NCBI GenBank assembly: GCA_963966185.1
Contig: CAWZYM010000241.1
Span: 62,001 to 126,000, forward strand
Direction of reading: 5' to 3'
DNA from: Rhabditoides inermis
Lineage: Eukaryota > Nematoda > Chromadorea > Rhabditida > Rhabditidae
DNA length: 64,000 nucleotides
Shown here: positions 14,270-23,649 of the stretch, piece after piece
Layout: each line of letters begins with the position of its first letter
Position numbering within the stretch: the first letter of the stretch is position 1
The notes under the pieces: generated by a model
The model's database searches: none
The model's input: the letters and a program-made list of their open reading frames with translations, nothing else
What the model was told of the DNA's origin: nothing
Translations under genes and position numbers: made by a program

Positions 14270-17200
14270 TCACATACACATACACATACACATACACATA
14301 CATACACACACACACACACGCACACACACACACACACACACACACGCGCGCGCACACACGCACACACGCGCGCACACACGCACGCACGCACACACGCGCG
14401 CACACGCACGCACGCACGCACGCACACACACACGTGTCGCGTGAGTGTGATGTGCTGTGTTGTCGCTTCTCACCTGCATCATCCAATGGAACACGTGGAA
14501 GGAAGCCTCGCCTTCCGTTCGGCGCCACACGCGCTCACTCTCCAACAGACTGCACTCCACGCGGGCAGACCTGCACAACAGAACACACTCATCACTACGT
14601 CGAATCTATCCTCTCATGTTTTCCTTAACTTTGTTTTAATTTAAAAAAAAAACATTGCATATTGTCACAAAAAGGAAAATAAATAGTGTTGTGGGTGACC
14701 TGAGGGCAGCAGCCCTGTCGAATCCGAGATGGAGAAGAAGCGCGCATCGAGTGCTGTCCCTGTGGAGTCTAGTGGCCGCGTGGGTCAGACCCTCCACTAC
14801 TCCCAAAGCACACGACACACGCTCGACTGCAACACAACACGTACAACATCATTTGCTTCTCTCCCCCCATTTGAATCGATCCCAGAACAGTTGATAATTG
14901 TGAGCTGACATGGCAAGTGCTTTGTCCATCCGGCGACAGCGCAGAGAAAGCGGGTGACGGCCCTCATCTGAGTGCTCTTGCCCGCCCCGCTCACTCCACT
15001 CAACACAAGAGACTGCGACTGGCCAGACATCTGCACGTGTCTGAAACACGCACATCAACTGTATTCCAAGGAAAATACGAGTGAATGAGTGTATAGTGAA
15101 GACTGAACCTACCTGTACAGGTTCTGTGCGGCAGTGTATATGTGTGCGGGCATGTGTCTCCTGTGCGCGCCTCGGAACAAGTCGACGAGACGATCGGCCG
15201 ACAGACACATCGTCTCCTCGCCATCCGTCGACACACACACTGTGCACGCAGAGCCGGCCAGCGTGTACGACAGGTTGCTGCCCATCCTCAAACACACACA
15301 CATACACATTCCATCCACAACAGAGAAAGAAGGGGTGGAGAGGGGAGGGCTAGCGACCTCTGTCTGATGAGATGCACGACAGCAGTTTCGTTGAGGTGCT
15401 TGAGCCTCGCGAGGTCTCCCGTCTTGTCCAGCCAGGCCGGGTTCGCACGGTCCACGTCCGTCACATCCACAACCAACTCCTACAACACCCACATCTGAAC
15501 AGCATTCTCTCAGTATCTAAGCAACTTTGAGGAAACCGATACACAAATAACATTTCCACCATACAAAACGAACGTATCATATCATGCATTGCTTGGAATA
15601 TGTGATAGCAATGTTGGCGTGTCTCTCGGCTGTCGCGCTTCCCACCTGTCCAGCGACGTCGACCCTCACTCTGCCGTCTGGGAGCATCTCCAGCAGTCGG
15701 GCCGCCGTGTACCCATCCTTGTGCATCAGCCAGTACCTCTCGTCCTCCGGAATCGCCTCAAACACACATTCATTATACGTCGCCATTCAGAAATATTTAA
15801 AATGAAATGACAATGCATTATAAAAGTGCGGCACCTGTTGTGCATTGGTGTGGACATTGGGGAGGAGGAGTTGATCGCCAGCCCCTCTCGCCCCTCCGCG
15901 GCAACACAACTCGGCCAGCTCCGGCACAGCACGCACCACCAGCGCTGAACCCACACGTACCAATACACAATCACAACAAAACATAGGCAACTGACAAATG
16001 GTGTCTCCGCTGTTGCGTATCTCGTTGTGCAGCTCGTCCCTGTTCATCGTGTTCACGCGGCGGCCGTTCACCTCCACTAGCTCATCACCCGGAAGAACAC
16101 CGTTCCTACAACAACAAAAAATCACACCCACAAACACAAACACTTCGTTCAGCAACAGAATGACAAAACGACAACACACTTGAGGTCGTCGGGGCGGGGC
16201 GGTCCCTGTGTAAGTTGCGTGGGCTCAGCGAAGACGACCGTGCGCTGTGCTCCCCCTCCGCCCGCCATCTGAACACGGCGCACAGAGAAGCCAAAGTCAC
16301 CTGCAAAACAACAATCAGTCCACAATCGCTTCAAAAGAAATCTGATTTGAAGCAGCAGAAGACAGAAGGAAATCACACCAATCATTCGTTCGTCTCCATC
16401 TCACCAGTGTTGTTCCTCGTGAGTGTGATGGGTCTGTTGTCTATCTGGACTGCTTGGAGGGCTGGCAGGCGCAGCTCCGCCGACAGACCGAAGTCCTTCA
16501 GCATTCCGAAAGCAGCCGATGCAGACGACACGGGCGCTGAACAGACGTGACGGTGATCAACTCACCCCAAAAGCATTCTCAACACTTACATGCAACAACG
16601 AGAAACCACTATAGTGGGTCCCCCGTTTTCGCGGTCCGCTAATTACGAGAAATGACGCAGACACGAACCAGACAATGGGTCGATTATGGAAATGATCTCT
16701 ATCCAGGGAAGCGATTGCAGGTTTTGTCGAATATCTTAACAACGAACAAAAATCTTCGAATATTGCTACGTAGGTTTGTTTGTATGTCCATCAAAATTGC
16801 TGTAAAGAATTTATGTGAAGTTTCATCCAGTACGAGAAGAGTTATTTCCATTTTTGTGTTTAAAATGAGGGTTAATTCAGAGCTTATACCATATGAACGT
16901 TACTAAATCATTGTGTTTCATTGGTAACAAGCAATCATGATGTTACATGTTTTAATAATTGAAATGTTTAATAAACAGTGTAAAAGCTATTTCCAGTTTG
17001 CCCGTTTTCACATTTTCATAATTATTATGAATACCAGATGACTTTTTGCACTTTTTCTTTTTCGTACGTAGGGTTTTAGAATGGTATACGAAGAACCTGC
17101 CATCAAAATTTCGTGAAAAAAATATTCATCCGTTAAGGAGTTATTTGCGTTTACAGATCTCGATTCATCTCATTTAAATATTCAAATGAACCTAATTTGC

Positions 17201-18355
17201 CTAGTAATGTGAAATGACGAGTTTCTGCGACTTGCGGTTACTTGCGGTTACGCGCAATTAGTCCTCATTTTACGCTTTTCAAGAACTGTCATTTCTGAAT
17301 CAGAAGAGCACGACCGATCTCTTTTCATTACGCTAGAGGGAAATGAGTGGAAAACGAGCTAGACAATTCGTGTCCGCGAAAACGGGGGACCCACTATACA
17401 GTCGATGAGAATATTTTGACGCGAAAGTGAAAAGGAGAGAACAAAGAACGGCGTGGCTATTTGCTTTCGTATCGGGGCTGGATCAGTAACAGTGATTAGC
17501 GGGGGAGAGAGGTGGGGAATGCGAGCAGACTGCGAACGGAACATAAGGCAGATAAGCGGCTCGGCTGGCCAAGCGAAGCGAGCCACGCCGGAACAGGCAA
17601 CAAGGCATATGCACACATTGTGGGGATCCATACAAGGCGAGTGAGTCACGAGTATCCAACCATACAACACATGGATTATGCTTAAAAAATAAGCGCGCAT
17701 GAGTTTCACCATTCAAGGCTAGACTTTTTTCTTCAAGCTCTCTAACAGAATCTAAACTGGGGCGGTCGATAAGATGCCGTTGGGTCGCATCGCGTGTGCG
17801 ATAAAAAATGAGTATTTGTGTATTTCACACTACCGTAATCAAGAGTGTCTAGGTCTAATCTTGAGAAAGAGTAGATTGAAAGTGTAATAAAAACATGAAT
17901 CAGTTGACAGTAGCCATCGAGAATAGAAACATATACAGTTGTGGGGAACAGAATACATAGTCGGGGCGGCGATGGTCACTAATCCGAATGACATCATTAT
18001 GCGGCCCGCATCCAGCAATCAGCAGATAAACAATAAACAAACGCTCCACTCACCGGTCACTTCCAAGCCGTTTGATTCTCCGCTGCTCAAAGCAGAGAGT
18101 CCGTTAGACGCTTGCTGTGATACTCCATTGGATGAGATTCCATTCTGCACACTCGTCGTCCGCGCATTCGGAACAGGAGCTGCTTCCGCCGCATTCTCAT
18201 TCGGTCCTGCAAAGCACAATTCATGTGACTACCGTGATGGACACTGTACCTCCAACATTGAATACCCTCCTCTTGGGAAGCGGTGGCGGTTTCTTGATGA
18301 CAACAGGGATCTCCTCCTTCTGCTCTGTCTTCTCTTTCTTTTTGGAGAAGAACAT
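4938..18355 (-). CDS. Class XVIII unconventional myosin with PDZ domain
   Basis: Complete gene of more than 25 exons. ATG at 18355 (MFFSKKKEKTEQKEE), 17 bases below a TTTTTCAG acceptor; stop TAG at 4938. Order: basic/Pro N-terminus (18355-18054); PDZ domain (about 16300-15996; GDFGFSVRRV, NGVLPGDELVEVNGRRVN); motor (about 15960-10480) with HKDGYTAARLL, GDLARLKHLNETAVVHLIRQ, P-loop GVSGAGKST (about 14990), ARPLQLVVSHG and RIHFVHCIHS; neck with IQ-like RECRRHLAARWLHRRRVLE, then WPWWKLYTRVVPLL; long coiled-coil tail (about 10170-5050); acidic C-terminus ending DDDTNGMNVL. Domain order and these segments match animal Myo18A/MHCL. Switch I reads HRDSTR for the usual NxNSSR and switch II DLPGG for DxxGFE, so strong ATPase activity is unlikely. 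Known relatives act as actin/Golgi or sarcomere scaffolds that co-assemble with myosin II. Exon borders between 12240 and 10800 are the least certain. Confidence 0.92.
5576..5643. repeat. CT microsatellite in myosin XVIII intron
   Basis: Nearly pure (CT)n with a short CCCC interruption, lying between two tail exons. Confidence 0.95.
6784..7045. mobile_element. MITE with long inverted ends, in a myosin XVIII intron
   Basis: The left side (TTTAAAGGATTTATCCGGAC, followed by CTGATCTTCAGGTTGGGGTC) and the right side (GACCCCATCCTGAAGATCAG ... GTCCGGATACATCCTTTAAA) are imperfect inverted repeats of about 110 bases with little between them. There is no ORF, so it is non-autonomous. A half copy is at about 23406-23575 and a short piece near 27765-27795. 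Confidence 0.75.
8099..9668. mobile_element. Rearranged Tc1/mariner-type element in a myosin XVIII intron
   Basis: Starts CAGTGGCGGCCAAAAAGGTA at 8099 and ends with its exact complement at 9668, with TA on both sides (8097-8098 and 9669-9670), the typical Tc1/mariner target duplication. On the minus strand, about 9175-8870 encodes a helix-turn-helix DNA-binding region (VTQFNVCRTTVSNVLKKYS; SGRPRTTTRTMDRNIFRI). About 8790-8500 encodes the transposase C-terminus on the minus strand, with frame breaks. About 9170-9262 encodes the end of the same C-terminus again, on the plus strand (KLIDSMPRRCQAVIVNKG). The central DDE catalytic region is absent, so the copy cannot move itself. Confidence 0.85.
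13446..13500 (+). repeat. Short A-box-like tRNA fragment
   Basis: GTTAGCTCAGTGGTAGA resembles a tRNA 5' half, followed directly by an A run and no B box. It sits in a myosin XVIII intron. Probably a tRNA or SINE remnant. Confidence 0.35.
14179..14433. repeat. Compound CA / CACATA / CACG microsatellite
   Basis: A 255-base simple repeat: (CA)n, then about 13 units of ACACAT, then (CA)n and mixed CACG/CGCG units. It fills the intron between two motor-domain exons of myosin XVIII. All ORFs across it are artefacts of the repeat. Confidence 0.97.
16609..17398. mobile_element. 790-bp terminal-inverted-repeat element, family T1
   Basis: Begins TATAGTGGGTCCCCCGTTTT and ends with the complement AAAACGGGGGACCCACTATA. 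The interior is AT-rich with no substantial ORF, so it is non-autonomous. It lies in the large intron between exons 2 and 3 of the myosin XVIII gene. A truncated, inverted relative is at about 43025-43438. The superfamily could not be assigned; no obvious long target duplication is seen. Confidence 0.8.
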
Positions 18356-18380
18356 CGTTCGTTGAGCGGATGCTGAAAAA
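18356..18380 (-). promoter_or_regulatory. Probable spliced-leader acceptor of the myosin XVIII gene
   Basis: TTTTTCAG (18380-18373) lies 17 bases before the ATG with no upstream coding exon seen. This fits SL trans-splicing in nematodes, though a cis intron in the 5' UTR is possible. Confidence 0.5.
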
Positions 18381-19526
18381 GTCGTAGTAAAGAAAAGTAA
18401 TGGTCAAAACCGCGATGGTTTACGTCAGATGAGAGTTTAGAGTGAGTGGAGCGAGCATTGTACTCCTTTTTTTAGGGGTGAACAATGGATCGACCGGGGA
18501 CACACAATACGCGTCTTCTGTCGCTGCGAGCCGCCTTCTTAGCGACCGAACGAGTCAAATAGCGATAGAATCGATCAGCTCGATAGAACATGTATGGAGT
18601 GTTTCACGCGCACTGTGAATCATCGTAGGGAGGGGTGGGAAAAAGGACACGACCAGCAAAAGACCATTTTATGCAGCATCATTACAAACGATGAGCATGA
18701 CTGATTTTAATCAATTTCAATCGAGAAGGATGACCGCCAACAACAAACACGACATGTACATGCGTTCGAACACACACAGCAAACATTCACTAAAAACGGG
18801 TAGGACGAGCGAATGAGGGAGAAATTGTGCAAAAATCCGCACCGCGCCGCGGCGTCCCTCAAAAGGAATAAAGTGACCGCGCGCCACTCGATAAGAAAGC
18901 GTGTGTGGAGCGGAGAGGCAGAGATGGAGCGCGCGCAAATAGAGCAGACGTTTGACCGCGAGGACTTGGAGAGCGTCAGAGAGTGAGAGGGTGCGATGAC
19001 TGTCGATAACGTCATAACGCGAGGGACCTTGAACTGTCAGGGTGTGTGAAAGACACGTTCGGAATATGCAGATCCGACGGGTGCTCTGCTCACAAATGAC
19101 CACCCACGCCGCCTATCACAAACACTCTAATGCGGAGGCGTCAGATCAAATGCAATTTGATCTGAACGAGTCTCGGGCGGGAGTTAAAACATCTCACCTC
19201 ACATAAACATTCATATAATACATTAAACAATTGCATATGTGTAAGATTCATCATATATAATATCTGTGAAACGACGACTAGGTATATTGTGGTGTGGCAA
19301 GATGGCCTTTGCTCACTCTCCTCTTCTTGCTTTCGCCCGCTGTGCATTCAACCGTATCAGCCACGTACAAACACTTCAATCGGATGAAAGAAATATGTTA
19401 CTCCGACATGAAAACAACACACAAATCATGCTCGCACTTTTGAATATATTACCTTATAAAGTGACGATTTCATCAGTCCGTTGCTGGAAATAAAGTGGAT
19501 TCATTTAGGAATGTGGAAGAGCAGTC

Positions 19527-19528
<2 letters not shown>
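18381..19528. other. Region upstream of the myosin XVIII gene
   Basis: No coding exon could be supported. It should hold the myosin promoter. GC-rich tracts near 18840-18970 are open on the minus strand, but their products are of biased composition and show no splice logic. Confidence 0.4.

Positions 19529-19594
<66 letters not shown>
19529..19594. repeat. AT microsatellite
   Basis: Uninterrupted (AT)n of about 66 bases. Confidence 0.97.
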
Positions 19595-19599
<5 letters not shown>

Positions 19600-19634
19600 G
19601 CGTCCTTCCTTTTCTATATTGTGTCAGTTTAGAT

Positions 19635-20105
19635 TTTTCAAGTTTCATTTCACTTTTAGTTTAGTACCTTGCTCGAAGCTTTGCATTGTTTCATACCCCA
19701 AGCGTCACTTGGAGCAGCAATTACGTACCACCACTTCAGTGAAAAGTGGGAGGCTCCCAGAAACATTCGGAATACAAAACATTGTGGCCACTTTAGAGAA
19801 AGATAGAAGAATCGATAAAAAAAACACTGGCATCATAAAGTGATAGTGAGTTGAAAATCAATGATAGTTTAGATTTTTCATTATTTCAAGTTTCATTTCA
19901 CTTTTAGTTTAGTACCTTGCTCGAAGCTTTGCATTGTTTCATACCCCAAGCGTCACTTGGAGCAGCAATTACGTACCACCACTTCAGTGAAAGGTGGGAG
20001 GCTCCCAGAAACACTCGGAATACAAAACATTGTGGCCACTTTTGAGAAAGATAGAATAATCGATAAAAACACTGGCATCATAAAGTGATAGTGAGTTGAA
20101 TTAAT
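19635..20105 (+). repeat. Tandem pair of dispersed repeat R1
   Basis: Two units of about 200-230 bases, each starting near TTTCATTTCACTTTTAGTTT, containing the R1 core (about 19670-19815 and 19918-20060) and ending CACTGGCATCATAAAGTGAT. The units differ at a few bases. The second abuts a Tc1-type fragment, so the pair may mark an old insertion. Confidence 0.85.
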
Positions 20106-20117
20106 GAGTTTAGATTT

Positions 20118-20700
20118 TGAACTGAACAGCAACTTGAACCACTCTTCCAAGCACTTCAAGATCGGTTTATAGAAATGTCCAATTTCGTCATTGCACCATC
20201 TTCTCTTAGAACGTGTTCAACAAGGACAAGTGGAGAGTCATGGAGTGGCCGAGCCAACCTCAACTCGATCGAGCACCTCTGAGAAGAGCTCAATCGGCGG
20301 ACTCGCACGGTTCGGGTCAAGAATGCAAACGAGAAGTTCGAGTTGCTCGAGCAGGAGTGGAAGAAGATCGAGCTTGCGACCCTCCACAAGCTGATCGATT
20401 CTATGCGCTGCCGCTGCCAGGCCGTTATCGTGAAAAAGGGATACCCTACCAAGTACTTAGAGAGTGTCAGGCCATTATATCTTTTTATAGTATGTTAGGC
20501 TTTGTTAAAATTAGAGATTTGCATTTATTTGATGTTGTTTCTTTATTGCTCATTTAAATTCAAGTAATTAATCATGTAATATGAAATCAAGGTGTTTTTG
20601 GATGCCCAATGAATGGTTATAGCCAAAAATGGTGGGTAGAACTTTTTTGGAAGTGTGGTTTGGTCACAGGAATTTCTCAATGTTAAAAACGATAAAATGA
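20118..20700 (+). mobile_element. Truncated Tc1/mariner-type element, copy 2
   Basis: Encodes the C-terminal part of a Tc1-like transposase, with frame breaks (IEHL motif region, then KLIDSMRCRCQAVIVKKGYP), followed by most of the same inverted terminal sequence as the 8099-9668 element, from TTAGGCTTTGTTAAAATTAG to GGTCACAGGAATTTCTCAAT. The outer end is missing because a foldback repeat begins at 20701. The N-terminal and DDE parts are absent. Confidence 0.8.
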
Positions 20701-21638
20701 TTATCTTTTAAAAGGACTTCCGTAAGAGAAGAGTTTGTGTTACTCAACGTAATGCAACAAAAGCTCATGCATTTTATCAATCGAAATAGTAAACAAACCT
20801 GCTCTTTCTGCAATAAAAACTAATGCGAGCAAATGTTGTATGTCGGGAAATTGATTTCGGTATCCGATCGATTATATATAATTTGTTGAACTATTGGAGC
20901 AGGTTTGTGTACTATTTCGATTGATAAAATGCATGAGCTTTTGTTGCATTACGTTGAGTAACACAAACTCTTCTCTTACGGAAGTCCTTTTAAAAGATAA
21001 TGCATGTACTTTTATTGGATTTCATATAAATCTATCTACATTAACATGAACCACAAAACATTTTTTCAAAAGAAATCCAACAGTTCACTCACCTTGTTGA
21101 GTCCAAAATTGTATAAAATTTGCAAAAAAGAGTTTAGGTAATGCTGATGAGAAAATTTACAATGTCATTCCAATGTCATTTCTATGTAAAATCATATATT
21201 ACAAAAGGTTTGCCGCCAGCCGGAACCGAACTCGAGCCATGTGTCTCAACGGGCGCAATCGCTAACCACAACACTACTGTGCGCACGGCAGAGCACGCGA
21301 TCTAAACGATATCAGTGCAAGCCACAGGCAGTGCGGATTGTGCACCTCCTGTCTGCTGGGGGCAGCCGGTGCGCGCCACCCCCCCCCCCCTAGAAAACGT
21401 TCCGTACACGGGGGATTGCCTGCCCCTCAGGGGGCGCGCGCGCGTATCTCGCTTCCTACAACAGCTAGCGTTACCAAAATCGAAACTTATCCATTTTCTA
21501 ACATCCTGATAACATCTATCAGCATCACATTGTTCTCGTAAAGATTCTAAGGAACCTTTCGTTCAATCGCCTTTTGCCGATTCTAGCGCGCGACTAGGGT
21601 TAACACAAACCAACCAGCGCTGCCGCGCTGGTTGTAAT
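20701..21638 (+). mobile_element. Foldback-plus-hairpin repeat unit, copy A
   Basis: Starts with a near-perfect 104-base inverted repeat (20701-20804 and 20897-21000) around a 92-base spacer, then about 640 bases of unique sequence including a tRNA-like stretch on the minus strand (about 21300-21210; GTGGTTAGCGATTGCGCCCG, then CTCGAGTTCGGTTCC). It ends in a 9-bp hairpin (AACCAGCGC tgcc GCGCTGGTT) plus GTAAT. A copy of almost the same length is at 38468-39388. No ORF; clearly non-autonomous. The 3' hairpin recalls Helitron-like ends, but canonical 5' TC and 3' CTRR ends are not clear. It interrupts the Tc1-type fragment. Confidence 0.85.
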
Positions 21639-21649
21639 GATTTCAAACA

Positions 21650-21692
21650 TTCCGAGTCAAAAATAAGTCGCCAGTGTACCTTTAATGTCCTT
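21650..21692. repeat. Fragment of inverted-repeat family T2
   Basis: CGAGTCAAAAATAAGTCGCCAG followed by TGTACCTTTAA matches the end of the complete element at 40262-40625. Confidence 0.65.
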
Positions 21693-21781
21693 GAAATATG
21701 TTCTTGAGCATTAATTTGGATTTCGTAATCCTAATATCTGTTCGCATATGTGTAGATATTTTATCTGTTTCGCAAATACAG

Positions 21782-22211
21782 ATGCCGAGTTCTGACAATG
21801 GCGAAGATTCTCGGGACAATCCCAAGACGTCCAAGTACTTGAAGGTAAGTCATGTATAGTCTACCGCGGTGGGGTGGCGACCACCCTGACACGTTGTCAG
21901 CCGCTAGCCAGAAGACACACCGTCATCGTGGATTCTCATTGCTGGTTTTCTGGAACCATTCCATTTACCGCTGCCCTTCCATCTTCCATTGTCATTTATC
22001 ACAGGCATTTCATGTGTGACGCATCCTTGTGGTGTAATAAATTCAATTCAATTCTGTTGTCGTTGTGTTATGAGTAAGTGATTAATTACATAGTGGTTTC
22101 CGGCTACACGCACTGATGTAATGTGTTGAGGGGCGAACGCCCGATCCGCCGGAGCCCCCGGAGAACCCTCGTCACGAGAAGAAGCACAGGAAAAGCAAGA
22201 CACAAACGTAT
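21782..22211 (+). CDS. Two putative 5' exons of a charged small protein
   Basis: ATG at 21782 lies directly after a CAAATACAG acceptor (possible spliced-leader site). Exon 1 (21782-21846) gives MPSSDNGEDSRDNPKTSKYL with a GTAAGT donor. Exon 2 (about 22130-22208) gives GRTPDPPEPPENPRHEKKH and a lysine-rich end before GTATGC. Both are in phase 0. They could be 5' exons of the gene continuing at 22789, but the phase to that exon does not fit directly, so they may be an alternative first part or another gene. Unrecognised, highly charged, probably disordered. Confidence 0.4.
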
Positions 22212-22788
22212 GCTCCTAGTAGGCGCGAGTGTGAGTCTTGCATGTTTTGTTGATTTTATTGAAGAAGAACTCCGGGGAAAAATAGAATGCCGGGGGATCG
22301 GGCTAAAGTGCTGGTTTCAAAATCGAATACGTCAGTGAAATTTTTTTCAGCACTCAAAAATTTGCATATCTGAATTATTTTGTACACTTCCTTTAACCGA
22401 ATAGCGTAACACGTTTTTCTTGTACACTTACTTTGTCCGAATAGGCGGCTCCGCCCACCAGTGTTCAAGCTCCTCCCACTTTTCTTGAACAAACAGTCAA
22501 TCAGCTGTTTTCGCTTTTTCTGTTGTTTTCCGTTGATTTTTGTTGTTTTCGTGCACTTTTTTGGTATTCTGTTCTTGCCACAGATGATATTGTGCATGTT
22601 TAGTTCACAGTCAGTCAAGTATCGGCCACTACAACTTGATTGTCTCCGACTTTCGAAATTTTTCGAAAGTTGTGTTATACGTTCTTGCGCGCGAACGTTC
22701 TGCTTTTTTTGCATCATAACAAACGCGCTCGCCGCCCCTAATGTTTATGCGCTTATATTCTGTGTTTAGGTAATGCGAGTCGCACAGC

Positions 22789-23337
22789 ATGGCGCTGCGA
22801 CATGTTGTTCGTCGCCGGCGGCCCGCTCAAGCAAAGACGAGTGACGCGCGCTTACGCCGCACAAACAAGTGAGTGGCATTCTTCATGTACTATGCAATTG
22901 TTTTGTATTGGGTGTTTATGCATTATTGTAGCTCGGTTTCGCTAATTCGACGTGGAGACGCACTGCGCGGAGCGCGAGCAAGGCGGACGGAGGTGTTCAT
23001 GGAGAACGCGAGGGCGACAAGGAGCGAGACCCGAGTGGGAGCAGGTGGCCCTGAGGCCTCGAACAAGACCGTGAGTCAAATCACTCAGTTCCAATGTTTT
23101 CATATTCATCCCGTGTTGTATTCGATGAAACGTATATTGTATGGTTATACTCTATCCTTGCCGAACATGCTGGTATTGTCAATCATGATGGCTTGATTAC
23201 AGATCTTCGTGCCTCCGTTCACGTGGCTGAGCGAAGATGGCACATTTGGAAGAACCAAAACATACTCTATTCATTCTTACAAAATAAATTATCGATTTTT
23301 GAATCAATGTAATTGTGTACTTCGTGGAGTTAGATAA
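22789..23337 (+). CDS. Small arginine-rich protein, unrecognised
   Basis: Three exons join in phase: 22789-22868 (MALRHVVRRRRPAQAKTS...), about 22931-23070 (SVSLIRRGDALRGARARRTE ... GGPEASNKT) and 23203-23337 (IFVPPFTWLSEDGTFGRTKT ... NCVLRGVR, TAA at 23335-23337). The ATG sits one base below a CGCACAG acceptor, again compatible with a spliced leader. The product is about 117 residues, strongly basic in the first half, with no recognised domain. The basic part could bind nucleic acid, but that is a guess. Confidence 0.45.
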
Positions 23338-23405
23338 TTTACCGATACATGTTACATATGCATGTACGAATGATTTGATTTGTTTCGGTGCGGTAATAGC
23401 GCGTA

Positions 23406-23575
23406 GTCAATTTGCATACTCGCTGTATCCGACTTCGACATTTAAAGGATGTATCCGGACAATGTATTATTTCCCTGATCTTCAGGATGGGGTCGCTGTA
23501 GTTCTTTTTAATGAAGATGACTTTTGAAATTCTGTTTGCGCAGAAAAATTGTTGAAAATTTGGTAAAAAAAAAAT
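23406..23575 (+). mobile_element. Half copy of the 6784-7045 MITE
   Basis: TATCCGACTTCGACATTTAA, then GGATGTATCCGGACAATGTA and CTGATCTTCAGGATGGGGTC match one arm of the intronic MITE. The second arm is missing. Confidence 0.7.
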
Positions 23576-23649
23576 TGGTAAACTCGCTCCATTCATTTTC
23601 CACGTGTATGTCATTTCAAAAGTGATATACATTTATCTAACGTAGTACG

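Noticed and set aside
13879..14628. Cys/Val- and His/Thr-rich ORFs of 100-230 codons
   Set aside because: All arise from the CA/CG microsatellite; the real exons are on the minus strand either side.
20701..21000. CRISPR-like or microRNA precursor hairpin
   Set aside because: The 104-base arms recur at 38468-38767 as part of a 0.9-kb repeat, so it is a repeat-element foldback; no array of spacers exists.
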